Shown here piece after piece: positions 44,836-52,961 of a stretch of 64,000 nucleotides of DNA. Below the pieces are notes generated by a model. The model was given only the letters and a program-made list of their open reading frames with translations. It ran no database searches and was not told the DNA's origin. The DNA is from OCS116 sp051531935 (GTDB lineage Bacteria > Pseudomonadota > Alphaproteobacteria > Rhizobiales > OSC116), in assembly GCA_051531935.1 (NCBI GenBank), contig JAOPTR010000006.1:1-64000 (forward strand). The letters run 5' to 3'. Made by a program: the position numbers and the translations under genes. The stretch's first letter is position 1. Each line of letters starts with the position of its first letter.

Positions 44836-45885
44836 ATGTCAAAAATTCACGAAGACGTCAAAGAATATTATGGTGAAACACTTAAAACTAATGATGATTT
44901 GCTCACCGCGGCTTGTTGCCCAACAGATGCAATGCCCGCTTATTTGCGGCCACTAGTCGCCAATGTGCATGATGAGATTGTGAGTAAATTTTACGGCTGC
45001 GGTTCTCCCATCCCTCCTATGCTAAATGGCCTCACAGTGTTAGATCTAGGCTCAGGCAGTGGGCAAGATTGTTATGTGCTTAGCCAATTAGTAGGCCAAA
45101 AAGGCCATGTCATTGGTGTCGATATGACCGATCAACAATTAGATGTGGCGCGTAAATATATCGGTTATCACACCGAAAAATTTGGCTATTCAACACCCAA
45201 TATCGAATTTGTGAAACATTTTATCGAGGACTTATCTTCAATTGCTGATGCAAGTGTCGACCTCGTGGTTTCAAATTGCGTGATTAACCTCGCGCCCGAA
45301 AAAGAAAAAGTATTTGCCGAGATTTATCGGATTTTGAAACAAGGCGGCGAGCTCTATTTTGCCGATGTTTTTGCAGATCGTCGTTTAGGTGCCGATTTAA
45401 AAGCAGACCCCGTAATTGTAGGCGAATGTTTGGGCGGCGCACTTTATACCGAAGATTATCGTCGTCAAATGGCATCCCTCGGCTTCAATATGTCCTACAC
45501 GGTGAGTAACAGCGTATTACCTGTCGATAATGAAGCGCTAAAACCGAAACTATCTCACATCAACTTCACCTCGCAAACTGTGCGGGCGTTTAAAATAGAT
45601 GCAGAAGATAGAGAAGAAAATTACGGCCATAAGGCCAAATACAATGGCTCAATTGCCGAAGCTGCCGATTTATTCACGCTCGATCAAAATAACAGCTTTG
45701 CCACAGGCGAATGGGTCGATGTTTCGGGTAATGTAGCAAATATTTTAAATCAAAGCCGCTATCAAGCTGCGTTTGATGTTAAAGGCGATTTTGAAAATCA
45801 TCATGGTGGCTTTAATGTTGCAAAAACCAAAGCTAGCGCTTCATGTTGTGCGCCTGCCGAGAAGGCAAGCACTGGCTGTTGCTAG
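44836..45885 (+). CDS. arsM: Arsenite methyltransferase (ArsM-like)
   Basis: A 349-residue SAM-dependent methyltransferase. SAM motif I is LDLGSGSGQDCYVLS (residues 69-83) and GVDMTDQQLD follows. The arsenic-binding cysteines of ArsM are matched by Cys55 or Cys79, Cys148 in VSNCVINLAPEK and Cys198 in GECLGGALY. Extra pairs at Cys27-Cys28 and at the C-terminus, Cys337-Cys338 and Cys348-Cys349 (CCAPAEKASTGCC), could hand arsenite to the site. AGGAG lies about 6 nt before the ATG. Expected to methylate As(III); downstream arsenosugar genes are not in the window. Confidence 0.88.
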   Translation: MSKIHEDVKEYYGETLKTNDDLLTAACCPTDAMPAYLRPLVANVHDEIVSKFYGCGSPIPPMLNGLTVLDLGSGSGQDCYVLSQLVGQKGHVIGVDMTDQQLDVARKYIGYHTEKFGYSTPNIEFVKHFIEDLSSIADASVDLVVSNCVINLAPEKEKVFAEIYRILKQGGELYFADVFADRRLGADLKADPVIVGECLGGALYTEDYRRQMASLGFNMSYTVSNSVLPVDNEALKPKLSHINFTSQTVRAFKIDAEDREENYGHKAKYNGSIAEAADLFTLDQNNSFATGEWVDVSGNVANILNQSRYQAAFDVKGDFENHHGGFNVAKTKASASCCAPAEKASTGCC

Positions 45886-46011
45886 TGCCATAATTTAGTT
45901 TTATGCTATTTTATTCTTAGTTTTATGAACTTTTAATCAGAGTGTTCAGGATGTGCAAAATTGCACTCCTGCTAATGCTCAGTCAATGCGGTCCGATACC
46001 TAGAAAAGCGA

Positions 46012-46347
46012 TCAATCGCCCTCGCCAGGTTCTTCTGAAAGCATAGCCAGTTTGCCAGCTTTGCCATCAAATTCTTCGGCATCATCCATTTGTTCTTTTT
46101 TCATGGTGATGTTAGGCCAAATGTCTGCAAATTTGGTATTAATCTCTAACCAATTTTCCATGTCAGGTTCTGTGTCAGGTCTAATGGCATCAGCAGGGCA
46201 TTCAGGTTCGCAAACACCGCAATCAATACATTCGTCTGGGTGAATCACCAAAAAGTTTTCACCTTCGTAAAAACAATCAACAGGGCAAACTTCAACACAA
46301 TCAGTGAATTTACATTTTATGCAATTTTCAGTAACTACATAAGTCAT
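46012..46347 (-). CDS. fdxA: Seven-iron ferredoxin (FdxA type)
   Basis: A 111-residue ferredoxin with one 3Fe-4S and one 4Fe-4S cluster: Cys9-x7-Cys17-x3-Cys21-Pro and Cys40-x2-Cys43-x2-Cys46-x3-Cys50-Pro, plus an extra Cys12. The C-terminal 50-residue extension is typical of alphaproteobacterial FdxA. ATG 46347 has GGAG 6 nt upstream. In many Rhizobiales a carD gene follows; here the next gene is on the other strand (ArsM-like) and no CarD reading frame is visible. Confidence 0.94.
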   Translation of the reverse strand: MTYVVTENCIKCKFTDCVEVCPVDCFYEGENFLVIHPDECIDCGVCEPECPADAIRPDTEPDMENWLEINTKFADIWPNITMKKEQMDDAEEFDGKAGKLAMLSEEPGEGD

Positions 46348-46403
46348 TTCAATCTCCAATATGCTCGATAATGCCCTGCGAAAACACTATTTACATTTAT
46401 TTT

Positions 46404-46435
46404 TGTGAATTATTTTAATTAACATTAAATTCACA
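46404..46435. promoter_or_regulatory. Inverted repeat in the fdxA upstream region
   Basis: TGTGAATT (46404-46411) and AATTCACA (46428-46435) are perfect 8-bp arms separated by 16 nt, 57-88 bp before fdxA, in the 249-nt AT-rich gap. A dimeric regulator or upstream activator site is possible; nothing else is seen in the gap. Confidence 0.3.
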
Positions 46436-46596
46436 TAGAATACATAAAGCTACATTACTTATTTTAGGCTTTTGAGCAATAAGAATCAGCCTATTTGTTC
46501 TAAAAAAACACGTGTGGCTTAATAATTTGATAAATAGCAATGTTTCAACGCCAAATGCAAGGGTTTATACACATTCTAATCTAGTGAGGCTAATTG

Positions 46597-47028
46597 CTAA
46601 AAGTCTAATGCGCTCAATCTAAATTGGTCAGTTTCGCGGCGTTGTTTTTTGGTCGGTCGGCCCGTGCCTTTTTCGCGTATAAATGGCGCGGCTAAGAAAT
46701 CAGGGTCATTTTCATCTTGTTTCGATTCTGGTTCAGGGCTTTGGTCGTCATAAAGCAGGCATGCCTCTTTGTAGGGGCGGCGCGTTGTATTAATGCCCAA
46801 TATCTCAATCACCATAATGCGGCTGTTCAAATCAAAGGTCAGTATGTCAGCAATTCTTAGTTTATAACTGGCCTTCGATATTTTCTCACCATTCACCCGA
46901 ATGCGCTTGCTATTGACAAGTTTAGTTGCCATTGCGCGGCTCTTTATAAACCGCGAATGGAACAACCATTTGTCAATTCGTTGCGCTTCAATAGGTAGCT
47001 GCGCATCAGTAGATGGTTTTTCAGCCAT
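46597..47028 (-). CDS. S4-domain RNA-binding protein (Hsp15-like)
   Basis: A 143-residue protein with an S4 domain at residues 17-75: QRIDKWLFHSRFIKSRAMATKLVNSKRIRVNGEKISK is spread over the alpha-L motif, followed by the variable linker and a basic C-terminal RPTKKQRRETD tail as in Hsp15/YrfH-type ribosome-associated proteins. Likely binds stalled 50S subunits or structured RNA. It starts on the last base of the helicase stop, so the two genes are coupled, a conserved alphaproteobacterial arrangement. Confidence 0.88.
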   Translation of the reverse strand: MAEKPSTDAQLPIEAQRIDKWLFHSRFIKSRAMATKLVNSKRIRVNGEKISKASYKLRIADILTFDLNSRIMVIEILGINTTRRPYKEACLLYDDQSPEPESKQDENDPDFLAAPFIREKGTGRPTKKQRRETDQFRLSALDF

Positions 47029-49937
47029 TAAGCATTGTCTTTAAGGGCTAACAAAGCTGCAAATGGGCTGTTTTCTGGTGCTATTGTTGGCTTTGGTTTT
47101 TTAGCGGCCACATTTGGTTTTTTGTTGTTTTGTTTCTTGTCAAATTTACGCTTATTATCATGGCGTTTGCTGTCACTACGCTTGTTTTCACCACGTTTTT
47201 GACGATTGTTTCTAGTCGGTGCGTTTGCACGTTTGCGCGCAGGAAACCAAACCTCGACATGCGTCACAGCATTTTCAGTAATGGCATCAGTTTCGTCAGC
47301 TTTCGCAGGTTCAACAGCAACAGCCGCTTCATCAAGATCGCTTTTTTCAATCTCAATTTTGCTCATCTGATAACCAATGGTGCTCAAAATGTTCGAAAAC
47401 TCATCACCCGAACAACCCACAAGCGACATCATATTTGGCGTCACTGTAAAGCCACCAGTTGTATGTGTGCCCAGTGGGCGCGCTTCGCCAACAGGTTCTA
47501 AAACGCTAGGTGTTTCAGCTTCTTGTGCGGCAGCGTCAAGGCTTGTCGGTTCTGCTGCAGGTTTCACAGCGGCTTTTGGCTTCCAATATAACACTTCACG
47601 TATTAAATCTGCCAAACGTTCAAGCATATCAATGCGCACAGCTCTGGTTACACATTTTCTAAACCCTGCTGTTTGGTAATAATTGTTGGGCATTTTAGCA
47701 TCTAAAGCTACAGATGTAAGGCCTTGGCCAGGGTGCGGCGGTATATCTAGTGGGCTATTATTGGCTTTTGCAGTTTGCAATGCGGCTAATAACATCAGTA
47801 ATTTTGTTGGTGCAGGTTTTAAAAGCTGCGGAATAAAAATATGGTAGGCGCCAAATCTAACACCAAAGCGTCGCAATTGTTTGCGGGCGTCTTGGTCTAG
47901 GGCTTTAATTTCCTCAGTCACTTCATCACGTACCAAAATGCCGTAATTTTCAACAAGTTGAAAAGCCACACCGCGCGCGATGCCAGTTACATTTTCTGGG
48001 TTGTTCAGTTTAATAAGGCTCGATAATTGTTTGTCAATCTCAGCTTTCAGCCAAGCTTTCACATGGTCACCAAGGCGCTTTTCATCAGCCGATACAATAT
48101 ATTCATTGCTTATAATGCTGGTATAAGGGCTTAAAATTGTATCGCCTGCTTCAACACGCGCAATGGCATGTTCATTCCAGCATATTTTGCCATGGTCATC
48201 TAAATTTAAGCACGAAGGTTGTTCAGTGATAATTTGGTCAACACGGCGGCTGACTTCAGCCGCAACTTGTTTTTGAGATGCCGCGCGCAAGGCTTTTTCT
48301 TGCGCCTGATCTTCAGTTTCACCAATTTCAAATCCTAGGCCAACTACGTGTCCTACAAATTCGTCTTCTACCTTAACTTCTCCTGCCGTCGAAACGTCAG
48401 CCATAATGTCTTCCTTTTCACGAAGTCTACTCATAAGTAGGCTTGTTCTCTTGTCTACAAATCGTTGCGTCAAACGCTCGTGTAAAGCGTCCGACAATCG
48501 GTTTTCTATCTCGCGGGTTACATGTCGCCAATGTCCAACATCTAGAACCCAGTTGGGTCGATTGGCAATAAATGTCCATGTTCTGATATGTGCGATGCGG
48601 TTTGATAAGGCATCAATATCCCCGTCAACATTATCAGAATAGCTGACCTGTTTTGCAAACCAATCCGTGTCAATATAACCATTTTCCATCAAATTGCGAT
48701 AAATATGTGACACTAAAGTTGCATGTTCCGCCAAAATCAGCTTTCTGAAGTCAGGAATCGATGCAACTTCCCATAAAATCTTGTTGGCGGCACCACCTCG
48801 CGCATATTGCATAACATCTTCATCTTTAGTTAAATACTCTAAAGTTGCTTGGTCTATTGCTGTATCTGTGCGCACAAGCCCCTGCGTTTCAGATGGGCGA
48901 TTGAGCGAAATAATCAAATTATGGATGGTGCTAAAATCAAGTTGGTTGCTGCGCCAATGCAAATGAGTGATGGGTTCAAATTCATGTTTTTCAATGGCAT
49001 GAACGCTATCTTCATCTAAATATTTAACCAAAGACGTGATGCCAAATGTACCATCATTTTTAAAGCGACCTGCACGGCCTGCAACTTGTGCAAGCTCACT
49101 ATTGTTTAAATGCCGGGTGCGTTTGCCGTCAAATTTTCGAGTGGCAGCAAATGCCACATGGTCAATGTCTAAGTTAAGCCCCATGCCAATGGCGTCGGTG
49201 GCGACAATATAATCAACCTCACCATTTTGGTACAAGGCAATTTGGGCATTTCGCGTGCGGGGGCTTAATGCCCCTAATACCACAGCAGCTCCACCCTTTT
49301 GGCGGCGAATCAATTCTGCTATCTCATAAACGCGGTCGGCACTAAATGCTACAATTGCTGTTTTGCGCGGCAAACGAGATAATTTCTTCTGTCCTGCATA
49401 GCTGAGGCTAGAAAGCCGTGGCCGCGTTTCAAATGTTACGTCAGGTAACAATCGGCCAATAATATCACGCATGGTTTCTGCGCCCAAAAACATGGTTTGT
49501 TTGTTGCCACGGTAATTGAGCAAGCGGTTGGTGAATATATAACCCCGGTGCGGGTCGGCACTAAGTTGAATTTCGTCAATCGCCATAAAATCAACCCGCA
49601 AATCACGTGGCATGGCCTCAACTGTACAAATAAAATAATTGGGGTTTTTAGGAATGATTTTTTCTTCGCCAGTGATCAGCGCAATTTGTTCTGGGCCTTT
49701 TAACTTCACCACGCGGTCATAAACTTCGCGGGCCAACAGCCGTAAAGGCAAGCCTATCATGCCTGTTGTATGTTCCAGCATGCGGCTAATGGCTAAATGG
49801 GTTTTTCCGGTATTTGTCGGGCCCAGTATTGCAGTTACATTTTGGCTATGGCCTACAATGTCATGCTTATCGCTACCAATATTTTCTAACCTTTGGTCAA
49901 AATCTTGGCTCGATGTTTTGGATTTTGTAATGCGCAT
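47028..49937 (-). CDS. Superfamily 2 RNA helicase, Suv3/MgpS-like
   Basis: A 969-residue ATP-dependent helicase. Walker A is GPTNTGKT (residues 39-46), the Walker B box is DEIQ (121-124), and the C-lobe carries TDAIGMGLNLDIDHV and the arginine-finger QVAGRAGRF. This DEIQ, SUV3-like group is widespread in alphaproteobacteria and related to the mitochondrial degradosome helicase. The middle third has few landmarks. The C-terminal 90 residues are a basic Lys/Arg/Asn-rich tail that should bind RNA. Translationally coupled with the S4 gene. Confidence 0.9.
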   Translation of the reverse strand: MRITKSKTSSQDFDQRLENIGSDKHDIVGHSQNVTAILGPTNTGKTHLAISRMLEHTTGMIGLPLRLLAREVYDRVVKLKGPEQIALITGEEKIIPKNPNYFICTVEAMPRDLRVDFMAIDEIQLSADPHRGYIFTNRLLNYRGNKQTMFLGAETMRDIIGRLLPDVTFETRPRLSSLSYAGQKKLSRLPRKTAIVAFSADRVYEIAELIRRQKGGAAVVLGALSPRTRNAQIALYQNGEVDYIVATDAIGMGLNLDIDHVAFAATRKFDGKRTRHLNNSELAQVAGRAGRFKNDGTFGITSLVKYLDEDSVHAIEKHEFEPITHLHWRSNQLDFSTIHNLIISLNRPSETQGLVRTDTAIDQATLEYLTKDEDVMQYARGGAANKILWEVASIPDFRKLILAEHATLVSHIYRNLMENGYIDTDWFAKQVSYSDNVDGDIDALSNRIAHIRTWTFIANRPNWVLDVGHWRHVTREIENRLSDALHERLTQRFVDKRTSLLMSRLREKEDIMADVSTAGEVKVEDEFVGHVVGLGFEIGETEDQAQEKALRAASQKQVAAEVSRRVDQIITEQPSCLNLDDHGKICWNEHAIARVEAGDTILSPYTSIISNEYIVSADEKRLGDHVKAWLKAEIDKQLSSLIKLNNPENVTGIARGVAFQLVENYGILVRDEVTEEIKALDQDARKQLRRFGVRFGAYHIFIPQLLKPAPTKLLMLLAALQTAKANNSPLDIPPHPGQGLTSVALDAKMPNNYYQTAGFRKCVTRAVRIDMLERLADLIREVLYWKPKAAVKPAAEPTSLDAAAQEAETPSVLEPVGEARPLGTHTTGGFTVTPNMMSLVGCSGDEFSNILSTIGYQMSKIEIEKSDLDEAAVAVEPAKADETDAITENAVTHVEVWFPARKRANAPTRNNRQKRGENKRSDSKRHDNKRKFDKKQNNKKPNVAAKKPKPTIAPENSPFAALLALKDNA

Positions 49938-50060
49938 AGGTTTCGGTGTTTCTATTGATTCTGACCATCAATATATAAGTAGTTTGTGACGGTTTTGCAA
50001 CCAGATGCCAAACATTTAGTCATAAAATTTATTAACCTTTCAAGCACATAAGTTAAATTT

Positions 50061-50150
50061 CGGAACGAGGTAGGAACAGACCGTGTCCGAATCACTGACA
50101 AGTTAATGTTGCCTATATGTTCTATACTATATGTTGTTCTCACACAATGT
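50061..50150. repeat. Repeat element A of a diverged intergenic pair
   Basis: Sequence starting GGAACGAGGTAGGAACAGA shares about 75% identity with element B, including the exact block CCGAATCACT and a trailing TTGTTCT-ACACAA block, with a 20-nt insertion in A. No open frame is conserved between the two copies. The 49938-50495 gap otherwise holds AT-rich DNA, two small palindromes (GGTCTAGACC at 50179, TTGGATCCAA at 50194) and no gene I can support. Confidence 0.5.
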
Positions 50151-50290
50151 TTGTTAACCTATTGTCCACTAAACCAAGGGTCTAGACCAATTTTTGGATC
50201 CAATTTGATCAAATAACTTAATAAATATAGTTAATTTTTGCTGCCACACTCTCTCATAACTAGCTATTTTATATGGATAAAGTCACTATT

Positions 50291-50363
50291 TGGAACGATG
50301 GTAGAACATAGCATGACCGAATCACTAATATCCAAGTGTTGGCGGTTTGTTCTGACACAAGAT
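50291..50363. repeat. Repeat element B of a diverged intergenic pair
   Basis: Begins TGGAACGATGGTAGAACATA and aligns to element A 230 bp away in the same orientation. Conservation of both ends of the block suggests paralogous small RNA genes or regulatory sites rather than chance. A 13-nt tandem duplication (GCAAGACGCATGT, 50396-50421) follows. Confidence 0.5.
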
Positions 50364-50495
50364 ATAGAATTTAAGCCCTGTAGGCATGCGCAAACGCAAG
50401 ACGCATGTGCAAGACGCATATGTCCACACCCGCTAAATGGCACAGTTTCATGTCTATCATCTATATAATTAGGGTAGTTTGTGCTGAAACCTATC

Positions 50496-51314
50496 TCACT
50501 TGGCCGAGATTTTCTTCCCGCCAACATCAATGGTGTCAGTCTTAATGCTGAATGTGCCAAACTTAGTGGGAATTTCAACTTTAACAGGAATTAAGACGCC
50601 CGCTTTTTCAATGGGTATCAACCAAACTTTGGCAGATGCAAAATTGTCGATAATGGTTTTATCGGCTTTGCCTTTTCTATGCCCTGCAATGGGCGTGTAG
50701 CTCACTTTACAAGCAATGGCGTTAGGATAAATCTTATCCGTATTTTTAACAGCACTCATGGTTAGCTTATAACGGGTTACGCCATCAAAAATAGGTTGCA
50801 CACGGCTACATTGTTGTTGGGCGTTTGGTTTGTACTTTTTATTAAAGGGTAGTAACATCGCACCTAAAGGGTCAACTACATTGCGCAAATGTTTGGCATA
50901 TACTGGCACACTGTCTTTAAATTTTCCATATGGCGGTGTGGCGTGCACAGTGGCACGGCTGTTATTTGGATAAGTCACCACCACTTTGCGTTTTAACCGC
51001 TTGTTCGAATATGCAGTCATATATTCTGTCGAGTTGACTTTATGCCCATTATATTGGCCACGGGCGCGGGTCTCGATGGTAAACCGCATCAAACGGTCAA
51101 GGCCGCCAGTGGTAAATGCACGTATGGATATGGCATAACTGTTGCTTTTAAGCCGCGCCGCCAAACCAACTGATCCAAGTTTAAAACCTGCTATGTTTAG
51201 GCTGTAATTGGCGTTCACGTTTACTTTGCCAGCCGCGAGCGATTGCGTAGGCAACGCTATAATAGAAAATACGGCAATTAATTTAAGTGAATTTTTAAAG
51301 CTTGGCATACGCAT
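50496..51314 (-). CDS. DUF3108-domain exported protein
   Basis: A 272-residue protein with a signal peptide (FKNSLKLIAVFSIIALPTQSLAA) and a DUF3108 body: NANYSLNIAGFKLGSVGL at the start, GGLDRLMRFTIETRARGQ and KAGVLIPVKVEIPTKFGTF near the end, all expected beta strands. The family is periplasmic or envelope-located and of unknown function. GAGGA precedes the ATG by about 7 nt. In many Rhizobiales it lies beside rpmB and the helicase, as here; it is divergent from rpmB. Confidence 0.85.
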   Translation of the reverse strand: MRMPSFKNSLKLIAVFSIIALPTQSLAAGKVNVNANYSLNIAGFKLGSVGLAARLKSNSYAISIRAFTTGGLDRLMRFTIETRARGQYNGHKVNSTEYMTAYSNKRLKRKVVVTYPNNSRATVHATPPYGKFKDSVPVYAKHLRNVVDPLGAMLLPFNKKYKPNAQQQCSRVQPIFDGVTRYKLTMSAVKNTDKIYPNAIACKVSYTPIAGHRKGKADKTIIDNFASAKVWLIPIEKAGVLIPVKVEIPTKFGTFSIKTDTIDVGGKKISAK

Positions 51315-51584
51315 AACATGTCCTCAGAACCAAAATAATTGTCCAAAACATAGATGATTATGGTTAATTTTGCGTATAGTGGTGTAAGATAGAGGCGCTT
51401 TCACATGTGAATAAGCATTTGCGGTTTATATTTTCTGGTTATAATCCTCATTCCAAATACAGTTTATCTTGACCTTGCCAATATATCAGATTATATGAAC
51501 CCAACTAAAAATTTGTAATATTACATATGTGCCAAGTTTTATACCCTTTTGGGGGCTAACACATATTAAATGAGGAGAAGCCAA

Positions 51585-51875
51585 ATGGCTCGTCGTTGTG
51601 AATTATCTGGTAAAGGCGTACAAACAGGCAATAATGTTAGCCATGCGAAAAACCGCAGCCGTCGTCGTTTCTTGCCAAACCTTTGTAATGTTAGCTTGCT
51701 AAGCGATACACTGGGCGAAAGCGTATCTTTGCGTATTTCAGCTCATGCGCTTCGCAGTGTAGAACATGTTGGTGGCCTAGATGCTTACCTTATCAAAGCT
51801 AAAAACGTTGGTCTTTCAGCTCGTGCATTGCGCATTAAGAAACGCTTGCAAAAAGTTGTAGATGCTGCTGCTTAA
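51585..51875 (+). CDS. rpmB: 50S ribosomal protein L28
   Basis: A 96-residue L28 of the alphaproteobacterial length. MARRCELSGKGVQTGNNVSHAKNRSRRRFLPNL is the family N-terminus in outline, rich in basic residues; a GRIRIS-like strand corresponds to ESVSLRISAHALRSVE. ATG 51585 has TGAGGAG about 8 nt upstream; the earlier ATG at 51570 is rejected. Ends at a strong terminator. Confidence 0.97.
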   Translation: MARRCELSGKGVQTGNNVSHAKNRSRRRFLPNLCNVSLLSDTLGESVSLRISAHALRSVEHVGGLDAYLIKAKNVGLSARALRIKKRLQKVVDAAA

Positions 51876-51899
51876 TTTTGGCAATTGCTAATTGATTTT

Positions 51900-51934
51900 A
51901 AAAAAGCCACTCTCAATAGAGAGTGGCTTTTTTT
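51900..51934. terminator. Bidirectional terminator after rpmB
   Basis: A 15-bp stem (51900-51914 with 51919-51933) with loop AATA and flanking A and T runs, serving rpmB (+) and the phytase-like gene (-). Confidence 0.9.
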
Positions 51935-51943
51935 ATGCCTAAT

Positions 51944-52960
51944 CTATTTGCAAACTGAGCGGTTATTCACCAAAGCAAATTGTAACAATAAGTTACGTTG
52001 TAAAAAGTGGAAATTATCATCAGATATAATGGTCAAAATGGTTTCGCCATTGCTAGCTTTGTGTACGGCAATGCCTTCCATATTATCAACCGATAGGCTC
52101 CAGCCAGATTCTATCAATTTATAACCATCAACCAAAGCGTTTGGCTTTATGTCTCTGCCGCAGATTTGCCTAATGCGCATCGTTGCACCCGAAAATAACG
52201 CAATAGAACGTTCCAAAACCACAATATCGCCATTTGGCAAATAACTCACATCAGTAATGTCAAAATCAGCATAGCGTTTAAGGTTAAATGTATGGTTGAT
52301 TTTTCCATTCACCAACCAAGCGGTATGGTTGCCGTTTTTATCTAATTTTTTTTCAGCGATCGCCAACAACCAGCCTCTATATTTGTGGCTTTTAGGCAAT
52401 ATAGTCACGCTTTCCAAACCTTTATTGCGGCCAATTTTTTTGGCGTCAATAATTGTGCCCCATTTCATGGCTTTTGCGGTTAAATTATTACCTAATTTAT
52501 AGCGCATCAATGCTTGGTTGCGTTCGGTGGAAACAATCACATCGCTTAAACTGCCACTGCGCTTGGTTAAACCTTCGCTGTCAATTTCCCAACTTTTAAA
52601 ACGCTGGCCATTGGCGTTTAACAAGGGCGACATTTCGGCGTTGGAAATATTATTAAGTGCGCCGTTTTTATAACGAATTGTTGCCTTAAACCAGTGCCCA
52701 CGGTCAGATATAGCCAACAGGCGCTTGCCATCACTAGACAATTCAATACCCGATAGACCACCAAACTTTTTATAGTCAGATTTCATGACCAATCCGCCGC
52801 GCCAATATAAATTATCAAATCTATTTTTAAAAACCGCTTTATTAGAAATAGGCAGCAGCGTAGATTCAACCTTTATTGGCTCAGCAACCACAATGCTAAC
52901 CGTCAATAAACTTGCCAGCATGGCTGTAAAAGTCAATTTCATAAAAGGGGCAGTTTTCAT
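51944..52960 (-). CDS. Esterase-like activity of phytase family protein
   Basis: A 338-residue exported protein: signal peptide (LTFTAMLASLLTVSIVVA), then a beta-propeller-like body with GGLSGIELSSDGKRLLAISDRGHW, WEIDSEGLTKRSG, GLESVTILP and VDNMEGIAVHKASNGETILTIISDDNF, the repeated Glu-Gly/Asp-Asn blocks of the phytase-like PF13449 family. Substrate unknown; esterase or phosphatase activity is family-based. ATG 52960 begins 1 nt after the cobT stop with no clear Shine-Dalgarno, so it depends on coupling to cobT. Confidence 0.85.
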   Translation of the reverse strand: MKTAPFMKLTFTAMLASLLTVSIVVAEPIKVESTLLPISNKAVFKNRFDNLYWRGGLVMKSDYKKFGGLSGIELSSDGKRLLAISDRGHWFKATIRYKNGALNNISNAEMSPLLNANGQRFKSWEIDSEGLTKRSGSLSDVIVSTERNQALMRYKLGNNLTAKAMKWGTIIDAKKIGRNKGLESVTILPKSHKYRGWLLAIAEKKLDKNGNHTAWLVNGKINHTFNLKRYADFDITDVSYLPNGDIVVLERSIALFSGATMRIRQICGRDIKPNALVDGYKLIESGWSLSVDNMEGIAVHKASNGETILTIISDDNFHFLQRNLLLQFALVNNRSVCK

Positions 52961-52961
52961 A

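Noticed and set aside
45947..45971. Imperfect inverted repeat after the arsM gene as a terminator
   Set aside because: The stem has a bulge and no T-run follows on either strand.
50238..50468. A 76-codon open frame on the plus strand in the 49.9-50.5 kb gap
   Set aside because: No ribosome-binding site, no family resemblance, and it crosses one of two related repeats in a frame not kept in the other copy.
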